A stretch of 20,558 nucleotides of DNA from Opitutia bacterium UBA7350 (GCA_002470925.1 DKOX01000138.1:1-20558); one strand, 5' to 3'; positions 6,573 to 15,305 are shown, counted from the stretch's first letter. Numbers and translations are program-made. Notes: a model not told the origin generated them from the sequence alone.

Positions 6573-8114
6573 ATGAACGCTCCAGCTGCTGCCAATACTG
6601 CCCTTATGGAAGAACTCGTCGGTCTTTGCAAACGACGCGGGTTTATCTTCCCCTCGTCCGAAATCTACGGCGGCTATAACGGATTTTTTGATTACGGCCC
6701 CCTCGGCGTTGAACTCCGCAACAACATTAAGCAAGCCTGGTGGCGCCACTTTGTCCAACAGCGCGATGATGTAGTCGGCCTCGATTCCAGCATCATTATG
6801 CACCCCCGCATTTGGCAGGCCTCCGGCCACGTCGATGGCTTCTCAGATCCCATGGTGGATTGCCGTGAATCCAAGAGCCGTTACCGCGCCGACCAACTCT
6901 TCTACGCGCCGGTCTTGCTCAATGGAACCCCCGCCGGTTTCATCGCCTTCATGGAAGGCACGGACTCCGCGGAGTGCCTCAAACTCGCAAAAAAAATACG
7001 TGATCGCGCCGGCGACAAAACCGCAGCGATTGATGAAGCCGCCCTCGCAGATCAAGCCCGGGAGTTCACCGAGAGCACCGAAGCCGAGCGCACCCTAACC
7101 ATCGGCCCCGAGGCCTCCGAGCCTGGGACCCTCACCGAACCGCGCGAATTCAAACTCATGTTTGAAACCAAGGTCGGCCCCCTCGCAGACGATTCTGCCA
7201 CCGCCTACCTCCGCCCCGAAACCGCCCAGGGAATCTTTGCCAATTACAAAAACGTCGTCGATACCGGCCGCGTAAAACTCCCCTTTGGCATTGCCCAAAT
7301 CGGCAAAGCCTTCCGTAACGAAATCACCCCGCGCAATTTCATCTTCCGTTCCCGCGAGTTCGAGCAAATGGAAATCGAATATTTCATCGCGCCCTCCGCC
7401 GATTGGCGCAGCCTCCACCGCGAATGGTTGGACACCTGTATCGATTGGCTCGTTGCGATCGGCCTGCCCCGCGAATCCATCACCGAGGACATCCACCCCG
7501 AGGACAAACTCGCCTTTTACTCACAGGCCACCACCGACCTCATGTTCCATTTCCCCCACGGCGAACAGGAACTCTGGGGAATCGCCTGCCGTTCCGACTA
7601 TGACCTCAAGCAGCATCAACAATTCTCCGGGAAATCCATGGAATTCTTTGACGAGGCCTCCAAAGAAAAATTTGTCCCTCACGTGATTGAACCCTCCCTC
7701 GGCGTGGACCGCACCCTACTTGCAGTCCTGACTGCCGCTTATTGCGAAGACGAAGTTCCAAACGACAAGGGCAAAACCGAGAAGCGTACCCTCCTGAAAT
7801 TCAGCCCACGCATTGCGCCCTACAAGGCCGCAATCTTCCCACTCCTCAAGAACAAACCGGAACTCGTCGAGCGCGCCGAAGCACTCTACCGCAAACTCCA
7901 ACGCCGCTGGAACGTCTTCTACGACGCCTCCGGTGCCATCGGTCGTCGTTACCGGCGTCAGGATGAAATCGGAACCCCCTTCGGGATTACCATCGATTTC
8001 GATACCATCGAAAAAGATGGCACCGTCACCCTCCGTGACCGCGACACCTGCGAGCAGCGCCGCGTCAGCGAAGACGAACTCTTTAAGATCCTCGAAGACG
8101 CAATCGAGGCCTAG
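6573..8114 (+). CDS. glyS: Glycyl-tRNA synthetase, alpha2 homodimer type
   Basis: A class II aminoacyl-tRNA synthetase that attaches glycine to tRNA-Gly in the cytoplasm. The 513 residues and the N-terminal GGYNGFFDYGPLGVELRNN (33-51) mark the single-chain (GlyQS/eukaryotic-like) form, not the alpha2beta2 GlyQ/GlyS form of Escherichia coli. Other visible blocks are YLRPETAQGIFANYKNV (212-228), motif 2 FRNEITPRNFIFRSREFEQ (247-265), and motif 3 EPSLGVDRTLLAVL (373-386). The C-terminal third (about 400-513) is the anticodon-binding domain. A zinc-binding-like cysteine cluster is not evident in the insertion region (about 100-200). No T-box leader is seen in the 80-base upstream gap and no Shine-Dalgarno sequence precedes the ATG. 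The stop codon overlaps the stop of the convergent ferredoxin gene. Confidence 0.96.
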   Translation: MNAPAAANTALMEELVGLCKRRGFIFPSSEIYGGYNGFFDYGPLGVELRNNIKQAWWRHFVQQRDDVVGLDSSIIMHPRIWQASGHVDGFSDPMVDCRESKSRYRADQLFYAPVLLNGTPAGFIAFMEGTDSAECLKLAKKIRDRAGDKTAAIDEAALADQAREFTESTEAERTLTIGPEASEPGTLTEPREFKLMFETKVGPLADDSATAYLRPETAQGIFANYKNVVDTGRVKLPFGIAQIGKAFRNEITPRNFIFRSREFEQMEIEYFIAPSADWRSLHREWLDTCIDWLVAIGLPRESITEDIHPEDKLAFYSQATTDLMFHFPHGEQELWGIACRSDYDLKQHQQFSGKSMEFFDEASKEKFVPHVIEPSLGVDRTLLAVLTAAYCEDEVPNDKGKTEKRTLLKFSPRIAPYKAAIFPLLKNKPELVERAEALYRKLQRRWNVFYDASGAIGRRYRRQDEIGTPFGITIDFDTIEKDGTVTLRDRDTCEQRRVSEDELFKILEDAIEA

Positions 8115-8347
8115 TCCTCGCCGTCTTCCCCGATTGCCTCCACCGGACAGCCCTCGAGGGCCTCCTGGCAGAGCGCTGCCTCCGCCTCGGATTCGGGTTG
8201 CTTGTAGACATAGGAATAGCCACCATCCTCGTAACGCATGAAATTGTCCGGGGCGGTCTCGCGACACAAATCACAGTCGATACATTGCTCGTCCACGTAG
8301 AATTTGCCTTTTATATTTTCAGGCCATTTTTCATCTTTTTCTGCCAT
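8111..8347 (-). CDS. Single-cluster [4Fe-4S] ferredoxin
   Basis: A 78-residue acidic ferredoxin, a small soluble electron carrier. Cys22, Cys25 and Cys28 (CIDCDLC) and Cys67 followed by proline (GCPVEA) are the ligands expected for one [4Fe-4S] cluster. Cys60 is an extra cysteine, as in some single-cluster ferredoxins where the second cluster site has decayed. The C-terminus (GEDGED) and the EAEAA segment make it strongly acidic, which suits docking to a basic partner enzyme. No redox partner gene is adjacent, so the pathway is unknown. It overlaps glyS end to end by three bases at CTAG (8111-8114), and it is divergent from the rhomboid gene with a 115-base gap. Confidence 0.9.
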   Translation of the reverse strand: MAEKDEKWPENIKGKFYVDEQCIDCDLCRETAPDNFMRYEDGGYSYVYKQPESEAEAALCQEALEGCPVEAIGEDGED

Positions 8348-8462
8348 ACTTTAAATGCTACACAGAAAAGCACCAAGTCAAGCGGGAAGAAAGGAACATC
8401 ATGGCATGCATTAAGGTCTCGTTCCTTGGCAAGCACCACCTTTTCGCTATAACTTTCATCCC
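8348..8462. promoter_or_regulatory. Divergent intergenic region, ferredoxin / rhomboid
   Basis: This 115-base spacer lies between two divergent starts and must contain promoters for both genes, or for one plus an upstream start. No gene, hairpin or convincing -35/-10 pair was recognised by eye. Neither start has a Shine-Dalgarno sequence. Confidence 0.35.
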
Positions 8463-9362
8463 ATGATTTACGACCGACCATACATGCGCACCCCCCGCGC
8501 GCCTGAAAAATCGCCGCACCGCATCACCAACACCCTCTTGATCGGAACTCTGGTGATCTTTGTCCTGCAGCACATCCTGCATGTTTTCTTTCCCGGAGCC
8601 CGCGGAACCGGCCTCACTCAAAATTGCTTCAACGATTGGTTTGCGCTTAGCGGGATTCATTTTCAGGAGCTCAAGGTCTGGACCCTTCTCAGCTACGGAT
8701 TCCTGCATAGCCTCCACAATATCTTGCACATCATCGGCAACATGGCAGGGCTCTTCTTTTTGGGGCGCATCCTTGAGCCTCAGCTGGGCCAGAAGCCCTT
8801 CCTCATCCTCTATCTTGGCGGCGCCCTCAGCGGCGGCCTCCTTTATCTCCTCTTTCACTACAACTCCCAGGTAGCGGTCATCGGCGCATCGGCGGCAGTT
8901 GCGGCACTCGTTGCCCTCTTTTGCCTGCGCCACCCGGAAGATACGATCACCCTCCTGCTGTTCTTCGTCATTCCCGTTTCCATCAAGCCCAAATACCTCC
9001 TGAGAATTGCCATCGCATTCTCAATTTTCTGCCTCCTCTTTTACGAGCTCGGCAACACGGGTCCGGGCATTGCACACTCGGCGCACTTGGGTGGAATCCT
9101 TTTTGGCTTTCTCTACAACCGTTATGCCGACAAGGTGCTGTTTTCAGGGCAACGTTCCAATGCCGCCGGAATCGAATTACCCAAATGGTTTACCCGCCGC
9201 AAAAACAAAAATGCCACCCACTACACGGTCAACCGCCCCTCCGCTCAAAAAACCGCGCCGGAAGTGGATCGGATCCTTGATAAAATCAGCGCTCACGGGT
9301 TCGATGCCCTCAACGACAAGGAAAAAGAAATCCTACAGCGCGCGCATCAGGAACGCTCCTAA
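8463..9362 (+). CDS. Rhomboid family intramembrane serine protease
   Basis: A 299-residue polytopic membrane protein that should cleave transmembrane substrates within the bilayer. The catalytic pair is visible: Ser143 in GASAAV (141-146) and His208 in AHSAHLGGILFG. HIIGN (89-93) matches the H-x-x-x-N motif of the oxyanion region. Most active rhomboids have GxSG; here the residue after Ser is Ala, a known variation. About six membrane helices fall between residues 24 and 218. The soluble tail (about 220-299) ends in an IDxLLDKI...LNDKEKEIL-like pattern found in rhomboids of Bacteroidota and related phyla, now grouped as a separate small domain. The prc gene follows 30 bases later, so the two are probably co-transcribed. 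An alternative start at Met8 cannot be excluded. Confidence 0.9.
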   Translation: MIYDRPYMRTPRAPEKSPHRITNTLLIGTLVIFVLQHILHVFFPGARGTGLTQNCFNDWFALSGIHFQELKVWTLLSYGFLHSLHNILHIIGNMAGLFFLGRILEPQLGQKPFLILYLGGALSGGLLYLLFHYNSQVAVIGASAAVAALVALFCLRHPEDTITLLLFFVIPVSIKPKYLLRIAIAFSIFCLLFYELGNTGPGIAHSAHLGGILFGFLYNRYADKVLFSGQRSNAAGIELPKWFTRRKNKNATHYTVNRPSAQKTAPEVDRILDKISAHGFDALNDKEKEILQRAHQERS

Positions 9363-9392
9363 CGCGCCACAAATCAACCACTCGCTCGCCAT

Positions 9393-11774
9393 ATGAATCC
9401 ATTCTTAAACTTTTACCGGTCCCTTGCCATCACGGCGCTCAGCGCCCTCCCCCTCTGGAGTGCCACCGGGGAGACACCCCTCGCACCAACACCCGAAATG
9501 AGCGAGCAAACCCGCTGGGTCGTCAACACCATCAACAATCGCCACTACCTCCGCGATACCATCGGCGAACTGGATGGCCGTGAAATCATCGAAGCCTATG
9601 TTAAAAGTTTTGACTACCGCCGGATGTATTTTCTCCAAAGTGAACTGGACGAATTTCACTTCAGATTTGCCGACGCGATGGAAGCCTTTCTACAAAAAGG
9701 CAACCTCTATGCCGCCTTCGAGATCTTCAAAGCCTTCCGCCAAAACATGGAAGTCCGCACCCAATGGATTTTTGAACGCCTGGAAGGCGACATCGACTTC
9801 AGCGCCGATGAAAGTTTCTACACCGACCGCGAGGATGCTCCCTGGCCCACCGACACGAAGGCGGCAGATGCCCTCTGGGAACAACGGCTCAAATACGAAC
9901 TCCTCAACGAAATCCTTTCCCTCGCCTCTGAAAGCGACCTGGAGAAACTCGATTCCCGTGAATTGCAACAACTGAGCCCTGAGACAGAGCCCGATGCAGC
10001 CGATTCGGAGGAAAGCTTTGATCCGGAGATGGTGCTACGCCTCCTCAACGACCCCGCGTATTACGCCGATATGCTCGAGCAGGCAAAAGCGAAAATTCAC
10101 CGCCGTTACGAGCGACGCCTCGGGCTCATTCAACAGCGTGAAGCCGCGGAAGTTCAGGAAGCCTACGTCAACTCCATGACACAACTCTTTGACCCGCACT
10201 CCTCATTTCTATCTGCCGATACCCTTGAAAACTTCAACTCCTCGGTACAAAACTCCTTTGTCGGAATCGGCGCCCTTCTGCAGGATGAGGACGGGATTTG
10301 CACCATAAAGGATATCCTTCCGGGCGGGCCGGCCGAGGCCTCCCGCAAAATCGAGGCAGGTGATGAAATCCTGGGAGTTGCCCAGGGAGAAGACGGTGAA
10401 TTTGAGGATATCATCGACATGCAGCTCCGTTATGTCGTTCGTAAAATCAAAGGCGAGAAAGGCACCACCGTACGCCTTCTCATCCATCCCGCCGATACCG
10501 ACCCCTCGGTGCGCAAGGAGGTCTCAATCGTCCGCGGCGAAGTCAAACTCACCGCCAATCTCGCCACCGCCCAATTGATCGAAGTCCCCACCGGCGTAGA
10601 TCAAGTGCGGAAAATAGGCGTGATCCAGCTCCCCTCCTTCTATGGCAATATCGGACTGGGCGACAATCTAACCACCTCCTCTGCCGATATCGCGGAACTA
10701 CTCAACAAATTGAAAAAAGGCGGCGCGGAGGGCATTATTCTGGATCTGCGCAATAACGGCGGCGGGCTACTCACCGAAGCCGTTCGGGTTGCGGGGCTCT
10801 TCATTCCCACCGGCCCGGTCGTTCAGGTTCGCGATAAAAACGGGCGCATTGATGTCTTGCCGGACAACGACCCCCGCCTGCTTTGGGATGGCCCCCTTGC
10901 AGTCCTCACCTCGCGCTTCAGCGCCTCTGCCTCCGAGATTGTCGCGGGAGCACTGCGCGACCACCGGCGAGCCCTCATAATTGGCAACTCCTCCACCCAC
11001 GGAAAGGGAACCGTGCAGGAAGTCTACCACATGAATAACCGCCCCCTCTTCAGCTTCCTCCCACAATTCAGCCCACCGACCACCACCACCCGGTCCGTCG
11101 CCAGCAAAATAACGATCAAGCAATTCTACCTGCCCGGAGGGACCTCCACCCAACTCCAGGGCGTGCCCTCACACATTGCCCTGCCCTCCAGCAACGAATT
11201 CCTCCCCATCGGCGAATCCGACCTACCGCATGCCCTCCCCTGGAACAAAATCCCTGCCCTTGATTCCGCCATAGACTGGGCAAGCCTTGGCGTTGTTAGC
11301 GCAAACGACCCCGCCCTCTTCGAACGCCTCGGCCAAGCCAGCGAACAACGACAGGAAACCCTTGAAGAATTTGACTTCCTCAAGAAACAAATTGCCTGGC
11401 GGAAGGAGCGTTACGAACAAAAGTCCATCTCCATCAACCTCGCCAAAAGAGTCGCGAAAAAGATTGAGGACGAAGCCTACGCCAAGGAACTCAACGATAC
11501 CTTTGAGGCGCTCCGGGAAAACAACTACACGACCCAAGAATTCCTGACCAAAATCAGCGAGGAACAGGAAGCGATCTCTGCGGAAAACCTAAGGGTTGAT
11601 CCTGAAGCTGCCGCGGCCACGACTGAAACTGATACGGCGGAAGCTGCCGCCGAAGAAGAGGAAGCGGAACCAAGCTTTGATATCTATCTGCGGGAAACGG
11701 TCCGCATCATTGCGGATTGGGTGCAGCAGTTGTCACTACAAAACGATTCCCGCTTGGCGACCAAAGCCCCTTAG
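9393..11774 (+). CDS. prc: Tail-specific (C-terminal processing) protease, S41 family
   Basis: A 793-residue envelope protease of the Prc/Tsp type, acting on damaged proteins and on lipoprotein or cell-wall enzyme partners. An N-terminal signal peptide (cleavage near residue 24, after WSA) is followed by a helical Tsp N-terminal domain (about 37-270). Next comes a PDZ domain (about 283-365) with PGGPAEASRKIEAGDEILGV, then the S41 catalytic domain (405-600). The Ser/Lys dyad is Ser512 in RFSASASEI and Lys538 in THGKGTVQ. The spacing is 26 residues, one more than in the well-studied E. coli enzyme. The C-terminal part (about 615-735) resembles DUF3340. An alanine/glutamate-rich linker (about 735-762) precedes the last 30 residues. 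No Shine-Dalgarno sequence is seen. It ends three bases before the stop of the convergent helicase gene. Confidence 0.94.
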   Translation: MNPFLNFYRSLAITALSALPLWSATGETPLAPTPEMSEQTRWVVNTINNRHYLRDTIGELDGREIIEAYVKSFDYRRMYFLQSELDEFHFRFADAMEAFLQKGNLYAAFEIFKAFRQNMEVRTQWIFERLEGDIDFSADESFYTDREDAPWPTDTKAADALWEQRLKYELLNEILSLASESDLEKLDSRELQQLSPETEPDAADSEESFDPEMVLRLLNDPAYYADMLEQAKAKIHRRYERRLGLIQQREAAEVQEAYVNSMTQLFDPHSSFLSADTLENFNSSVQNSFVGIGALLQDEDGICTIKDILPGGPAEASRKIEAGDEILGVAQGEDGEFEDIIDMQLRYVVRKIKGEKGTTVRLLIHPADTDPSVRKEVSIVRGEVKLTANLATAQLIEVPTGVDQVRKIGVIQLPSFYGNIGLGDNLTTSSADIAELLNKLKKGGAEGIILDLRNNGGGLLTEAVRVAGLFIPTGPVVQVRDKNGRIDVLPDNDPRLLWDGPLAVLTSRFSASASEIVAGALRDHRRALIIGNSSTHGKGTVQEVYHMNNRPLFSFLPQFSPPTTTTRSVASKITIKQFYLPGGTSTQLQGVPSHIALPSSNEFLPIGESDLPHALPWNKIPALDSAIDWASLGVVSANDPALFERLGQASEQRQETLEEFDFLKKQIAWRKERYEQKSISINLAKRVAKKIEDEAYAKELNDTFEALRENNYTTQEFLTKISEEQEAISAENLRVDPEAAAATTETDTAEAAAEEEEAEPSFDIYLRETVRIIADWVQQLSLQNDSRLATKAP

Positions 11775-11777
11775 CAC

Positions 11778-13286
11778 TTAATCCTTGGGGCGCTTGAATC
11801 GCCGGTTCGGGCCGAGGGCTTTAGCGCCTCCCGAGCCTTTGAAACTTTTTTTGCCAGCAAATTTCTTTCCCTCTTTGCCTTTATAGCCGTGCTTGAAACC
11901 ACCCTTGCGCTTCTGAAAGGGCTTTCTGCCGGCACCAATCGATTGCGGACGGTCACTGTATGGCTCTGAATCCTCTGCGATCGTGACGCTCTCCCGCTTG
12001 TCCTCTTCCCGCAGCAGATGAAAAAGCCCACTCGCGATCTCGGTGGGTGTATGACCCGCATCCAAGAGGCGGTCCACCAGGTGCCCGTAACTACTTGCCT
12101 TGCCTGAGTCCAACAAGTCACGCACCCGGTCAAAGACCTTATCCGCCTTGTGTCCCTCAACTTCTTCCTGTGTGGGAATTCGGCAACGCGGAATCTGCTG
12201 CCGCGTGTAACGCTCAATCGCTTCCAGGCGATAAATGTCGCGCCCGTAAACAAAGGTGATGGATTTACCGGAACGACCCGCCCGGCCGGTGCGCCCAATG
12301 CGGTGCACATAATCTTCCGGATCATACGGTAAATCGTAGTTAAAGACCACGCTCACATCGTCCACATCCAGACCCCGCGCCGCCACATCGGTTGCCACCA
12401 GCATTTCCAAGTCCCCCTCCTTGAACTTGCGAAACACCCGCTCTCGCGAGCGCTGCGGAATATCCCCGTGAATGTGGTCTGCGAGATAACCCCGCGCCAC
12501 CAAGGCCGCGGAAGCCTCCTCCACCATTTGCTTCGTATTACAAAAAACAATCCCCCGGGGCGCCGCCTCCAAGTCAAGCAATCGACACATCACTTCAATT
12601 TTTGAACGGTTGCGCACCTCGTAATAGCTCTGCTCAATCGTGTCTACGGTCAGCGCCGTGCGCTCGATGCTTATTTGCTGCGCGTCGCGGCTGAAGGCTT
12701 TGATCAGGCCACCGACCCCCTTGTTCATGGTCGCCGAGAAAAACAGAGTTTGGCGTTCCTTGGGCAACGCATCGAGAATCACCTCCATGTCATCGCGGAA
12801 ACCCATATCCAGCATGCGATCCGCCTCATCAAGGATGCACATTTGTACCGACTCGCCCTTGAAATTACCACGTTTCATGTGATCCATCAAACGCCCCGGG
12901 GTTCCCACCACCACGTGCACGCCTCGACGCAGGGCCTTAATCTGGCGGTCCATCGGCGCGCCTCCATAAACCGGAATGGCGTTCAAGCCGGGTAAGGCCG
13001 CACCCAACCGGTGAATTTCCTGACAAACCTGCACTGCCAACTCGCGGGTCGGGCAGAGCACCAAAACCTGAGTCTCAAGCTTGGTAACATCCACTCCGTT
13101 CAAGGCCGGCAGCCCAAAGGCCGCGGTTTTGCCGGATCCGGTTTGCGAAAGCCCCACAATGTCGTGACCCGCCAAAGCCACCGGGATGGTCTGCGCTTGA
13201 ATTGGTGAAGGCGACTCGAAGCCCAGCCGCTGAATCCCCTCAAGTAGCTCCGGGCATAGCCCAAGATCGGAAAATGTAGTCTGCAT
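11778..13286 (-). CDS. DEAD-box ATP-dependent RNA helicase
   Basis: A 502-residue cytoplasmic RNA helicase that uses ATP to remodel RNA duplexes, in ribosome assembly or mRNA decay. All core motifs are intact: Q motif (Phe5 to Gln30), motif I SQTGSGKT (47-54), Ia PTREL (79-83), II DEAD (153-156), III SAT (184-186), V VATDVAARGLDV (297-308) and VI HRIGRTGRAG (328-337). After the core comes a helical segment (about 380-435). A lysine/glycine-rich tail follows (455-502), typical of extra RNA binding. The core is closest to the RhlE/CshA/DeaD group, and no finer name is justified. The gene is transcribed away from the pheA end, with 119 bases upstream, and it may be read through from scpB-pheA. 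Confidence 0.95.
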   Translation of the reverse strand: MQTTFSDLGLCPELLEGIQRLGFESPSPIQAQTIPVALAGHDIVGLSQTGSGKTAAFGLPALNGVDVTKLETQVLVLCPTRELAVQVCQEIHRLGAALPGLNAIPVYGGAPMDRQIKALRRGVHVVVGTPGRLMDHMKRGNFKGESVQMCILDEADRMLDMGFRDDMEVILDALPKERQTLFFSATMNKGVGGLIKAFSRDAQQISIERTALTVDTIEQSYYEVRNRSKIEVMCRLLDLEAAPRGIVFCNTKQMVEEASAALVARGYLADHIHGDIPQRSRERVFRKFKEGDLEMLVATDVAARGLDVDDVSVVFNYDLPYDPEDYVHRIGRTGRAGRSGKSITFVYGRDIYRLEAIERYTRQQIPRCRIPTQEEVEGHKADKVFDRVRDLLDSGKASSYGHLVDRLLDAGHTPTEIASGLFHLLREEDKRESVTIAEDSEPYSDRPQSIGAGRKPFQKRKGGFKHGYKGKEGKKFAGKKSFKGSGGAKALGPNRRFKRPKD

Positions 13287-13405
13287 AAGTCGAGTCTAGG
13301 TTGGCTGTCGATTCCCCCAACCCTGGGTGGAAGATCACCGGAGCGGAAGTATTGGCGCGAGGCTGCACGTTTGGAGGCAAAGCACAAGCCGTGTTTATAA
13401 TGGTT
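13287..13405 (-). promoter_or_regulatory. Spacer between pheA end and helicase start
   Basis: This 119-base gap on the minus strand follows the pheA stop and precedes the helicase ATG. It must hold the helicase promoter if the gene is not read from pheA. I see no clear terminator hairpin with T-run and no Shine-Dalgarno sequence. The short CCAACCC/GGGTGG symmetry at about 13317-13330 has too small a loop to fold. Confidence 0.25.
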
Positions 13406-14518
13406 TTACCCGGCGCTGGGCGTGCAAGCCAAGCGCGCGCTATGCGGATAGCTTCCCAGGCATTTGACGAAAGAGCAGTGGCCCTCCAATTCCTTAAATG
13501 CCGCCTGCACCTCCGGGTCGGTGCGATGCCCGATGAGATCAATAAAGAAATAATAGTCCCAGGCTTTGCGGCGACTCGGGCGCGATTCGATTTTGCTCAA
13601 ATTGATCCCCCGGCTCGCAAAGGCTTTCAAAGCTTTCTCAAGCGCGCCGCATTCATCCTTTAAGGAAAAGACCAAACTGGTTTTGTCCTGACCCTTCCCC
13701 AACGCCTGCGACTGTGTTTTGCCAACGACCAAGAAACGGGTAACGTTGTCCGTCTTGTCCTGAATCCCGCGCTGAACCACCGGCAGGTCATACAACTCTG
13801 CCGCTAATTCACTGGCAACCGCCGCCACAACCCGGCTGGACTTTGCCAACTTCACCGCATGTGCCGTACTGGAAGTGTCCACCAATTGCGCTTCCGGTAA
13901 ATTGCGCTGTAACCATTCCCGGCACTGCCCCAACGCCTGATCTTTCGAATGGACCTCCCGGATCTCCGCCAGTGGCGACTGCGATATTAAACAGTGCTCG
14001 ATCGGGAGATAAACCTGCGAGCAGATCGAAAGCTCCGAATCCACCAGCATATCCATCGAGTGAAAGACCGCTCCCTCCGTCGAATTCTCAATCGGAATGA
14101 CTCCATAGTCCGCCTCATCCCGCTCCACTTCCACAAAGACATCCGCAATGGTTTTCATGGGTCGATAGTCCAGACTAACGCCGAAGTTGCGCACCGCCGC
14201 TTGATGCGTGTAGGTCGCTTCCGGTCCAAGGTACGCAATCACCAGTTTTTTCTCAAGGGCGATGGAGGCGGAAATCACCTCCCGGTAGATTGCCCGCAGC
14301 GCGGCGGCACTGAGGGTGCCTTCATCGAGCGCTGCAATTTTTTCCATAACCTGCGCCTCGCGTGAAGGATCGTAATAAGGCGCCCCGTTCTCGTGCTTGA
14401 TCTTCCCGATCGCGCCCGCCTCTTCGACCCGCGCGTTCAGCAAACGCACCATCTCGCGGTCAATTGCATCGATGGCCTCACGGTGGGAGCGGAGTTTTTC
14501 GTTGATTTCGTCTGACAT
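13406..14518 (-). CDS. pheA: Bifunctional chorismate mutase / prephenate dehydratase (P-protein)
   Basis: Converts chorismate to prephenate and then to phenylpyruvate in phenylalanine synthesis. The 370 residues comprise three parts: an AroQ-type chorismate mutase (1-90), prephenate dehydratase (95-270), and an ACT regulatory domain (280-357). The dehydratase has YLGPEATYTHQAA, PIENSTEGAV and the catalytic TRF at 260-262. The ACT domain has both phenylalanine-binding signatures, GALEKAL (291-297) and ESRP (311-314), so feedback inhibition by phenylalanine is expected. The frame stays open a further 28 codons upstream, into scpB. I chose the inner ATG because GAGGAG lies seven bases before it, because it is one base after the scpB stop, and because the chorismate mutase domain begins right there. 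Translation is probably coupled to scpB. Confidence 0.95.
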   Translation of the reverse strand: MSDEINEKLRSHREAIDAIDREMVRLLNARVEEAGAIGKIKHENGAPYYDPSREAQVMEKIAALDEGTLSAAALRAIYREVISASIALEKKLVIAYLGPEATYTHQAAVRNFGVSLDYRPMKTIADVFVEVERDEADYGVIPIENSTEGAVFHSMDMLVDSELSICSQVYLPIEHCLISQSPLAEIREVHSKDQALGQCREWLQRNLPEAQLVDTSSTAHAVKLAKSSRVVAAVASELAAELYDLPVVQRGIQDKTDNVTRFLVVGKTQSQALGKGQDKTSLVFSLKDECGALEKALKAFASRGINLSKIESRPSRRKAWDYYFFIDLIGHRTDPEVQAAFKELEGHCSFVKCLGSYPHSARLACTPSAG

Positions 14519-14519
14519 A

Positions 14520-15305
14520 TTACTGCTCCTCTTCGATGGATTCAGCGACGACCTCGGCCGCATCGCTTTCGGTGTTTTCCTTTTGCCACTCAATTTCGGC
14601 ATATTCTTGACTCAAAGGCAATTCATCAGGGCGCGGTTCCTCCGCCAGTCCCACATCACCGTCCGTCGGCTCAGGGGCAGGGTTTTCTCCCGCACGCATC
14701 CAGTCATCAATCTGGTGATGGCTCAAGACATCCGAGGCGGGCAACTGATCCAATTCACGCAAGCCCGTAAATTCCAGAAAATGATCGGTGGTGCCATACT
14801 GGATAGGCCGACCGGGCAACTCCGCCCGCCCGGTAACCTGCGCCAATTCATGCTCTATCAGACGATTCAAGGCGCTATCTGCCGAAACGCCACGGATCGC
14901 CTCGATCTCCGCTCGCGTAACCGGTTGGCGGTATGCGACAATCGAAAGCGTCTCCAGTGCAGCCGGACTTAGCTTGAGGGGGCGCGGCTCCTTTCGAAGC
15001 ATGCGTACAAATTCCGCATGCACCGGAGCGGTCATGACCTGATATCCATTGGGGCCCTCGACGATGCGATAGGCTTTATCTTCCGCTTCTGCCGCCTCCA
15101 TCAGCGCGTTCAAAGCCTCCCGGATTTCAGCCGTTTTGACCAAGGCGGGCAAGGCATCCGGGTCCTCCGCATCTGCCTCCGCCTCAGCGGCCTCTGTTTG
15201 CTCGCGATGATAGCGGGCAAAGACCTCCCCAAAAGTTTTCAGGGTGATCGGCTCTGCGGTTGAAAGAAGCAACGCTTCGAGCGTTTTGTTTAGATCAAAT
15301 TCCAT
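14520..15305 (-). CDS. scpB: Segregation and condensation protein B
   Basis: ScpB binds the kleisin ScpA and, with SMC, forms the condensin-like complex that compacts and segregates the chromosome. The 261-residue frame begins with MEFDLNKTLEALLLSTAEPI and contains the hallmark second winged-helix region, LSIVAYRQPVTRAEIEAIRGVSADSALNRL (about residues 119-148). GRPIQYGTTDHFLEFTGL follows at about 165-182. Family members usually have about 180-200 residues. The extra length here comes from an acidic insertion (about 38-52) in the first winged helix and an acidic tail of about 60 residues. scpA is not adjacent, unlike in many genomes. The gene is divergent from ilvD and lies one base upstream of pheA. 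Confidence 0.93.
   Translation of the reverse strand: MEFDLNKTLEALLLSTAEPITLKTFGEVFARYHREQTEAAEAEADAEDPDALPALVKTAEIREALNALMEAAEAEDKAYRIVEGPNGYQVMTAPVHAEFVRMLRKEPRPLKLSPAALETLSIVAYRQPVTRAEIEAIRGVSADSALNRLIEHELAQVTGRAELPGRPIQYGTTDHFLEFTGLRELDQLPASDVLSHHQIDDWMRAGENPAPEPTDGDVGLAEEPRPDELPLSQEYAEIEWQKENTESDAAEVVAESIEEEQ
14526..14531 (-). promoter_or_regulatory. Shine-Dalgarno sequence of pheA inside the scpB 3' end
   Basis: On the minus strand GAGGAG precedes the pheA ATG by seven bases (CAGTAAT), inside the last codons of scpB. It is one of only two good Shine-Dalgarno sequences in the window. It decides the pheA start in favour of position 14518 over the upstream in-frame ATG at 14602. Confidence 0.75.

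Noticed and set aside
14519..14602. 28-codon N-terminal extension of pheA
   Set aside because: It is a second frame of the scpB end with a basic, unlikely composition. The inner ATG has a good Shine-Dalgarno sequence and sits at the domain start.
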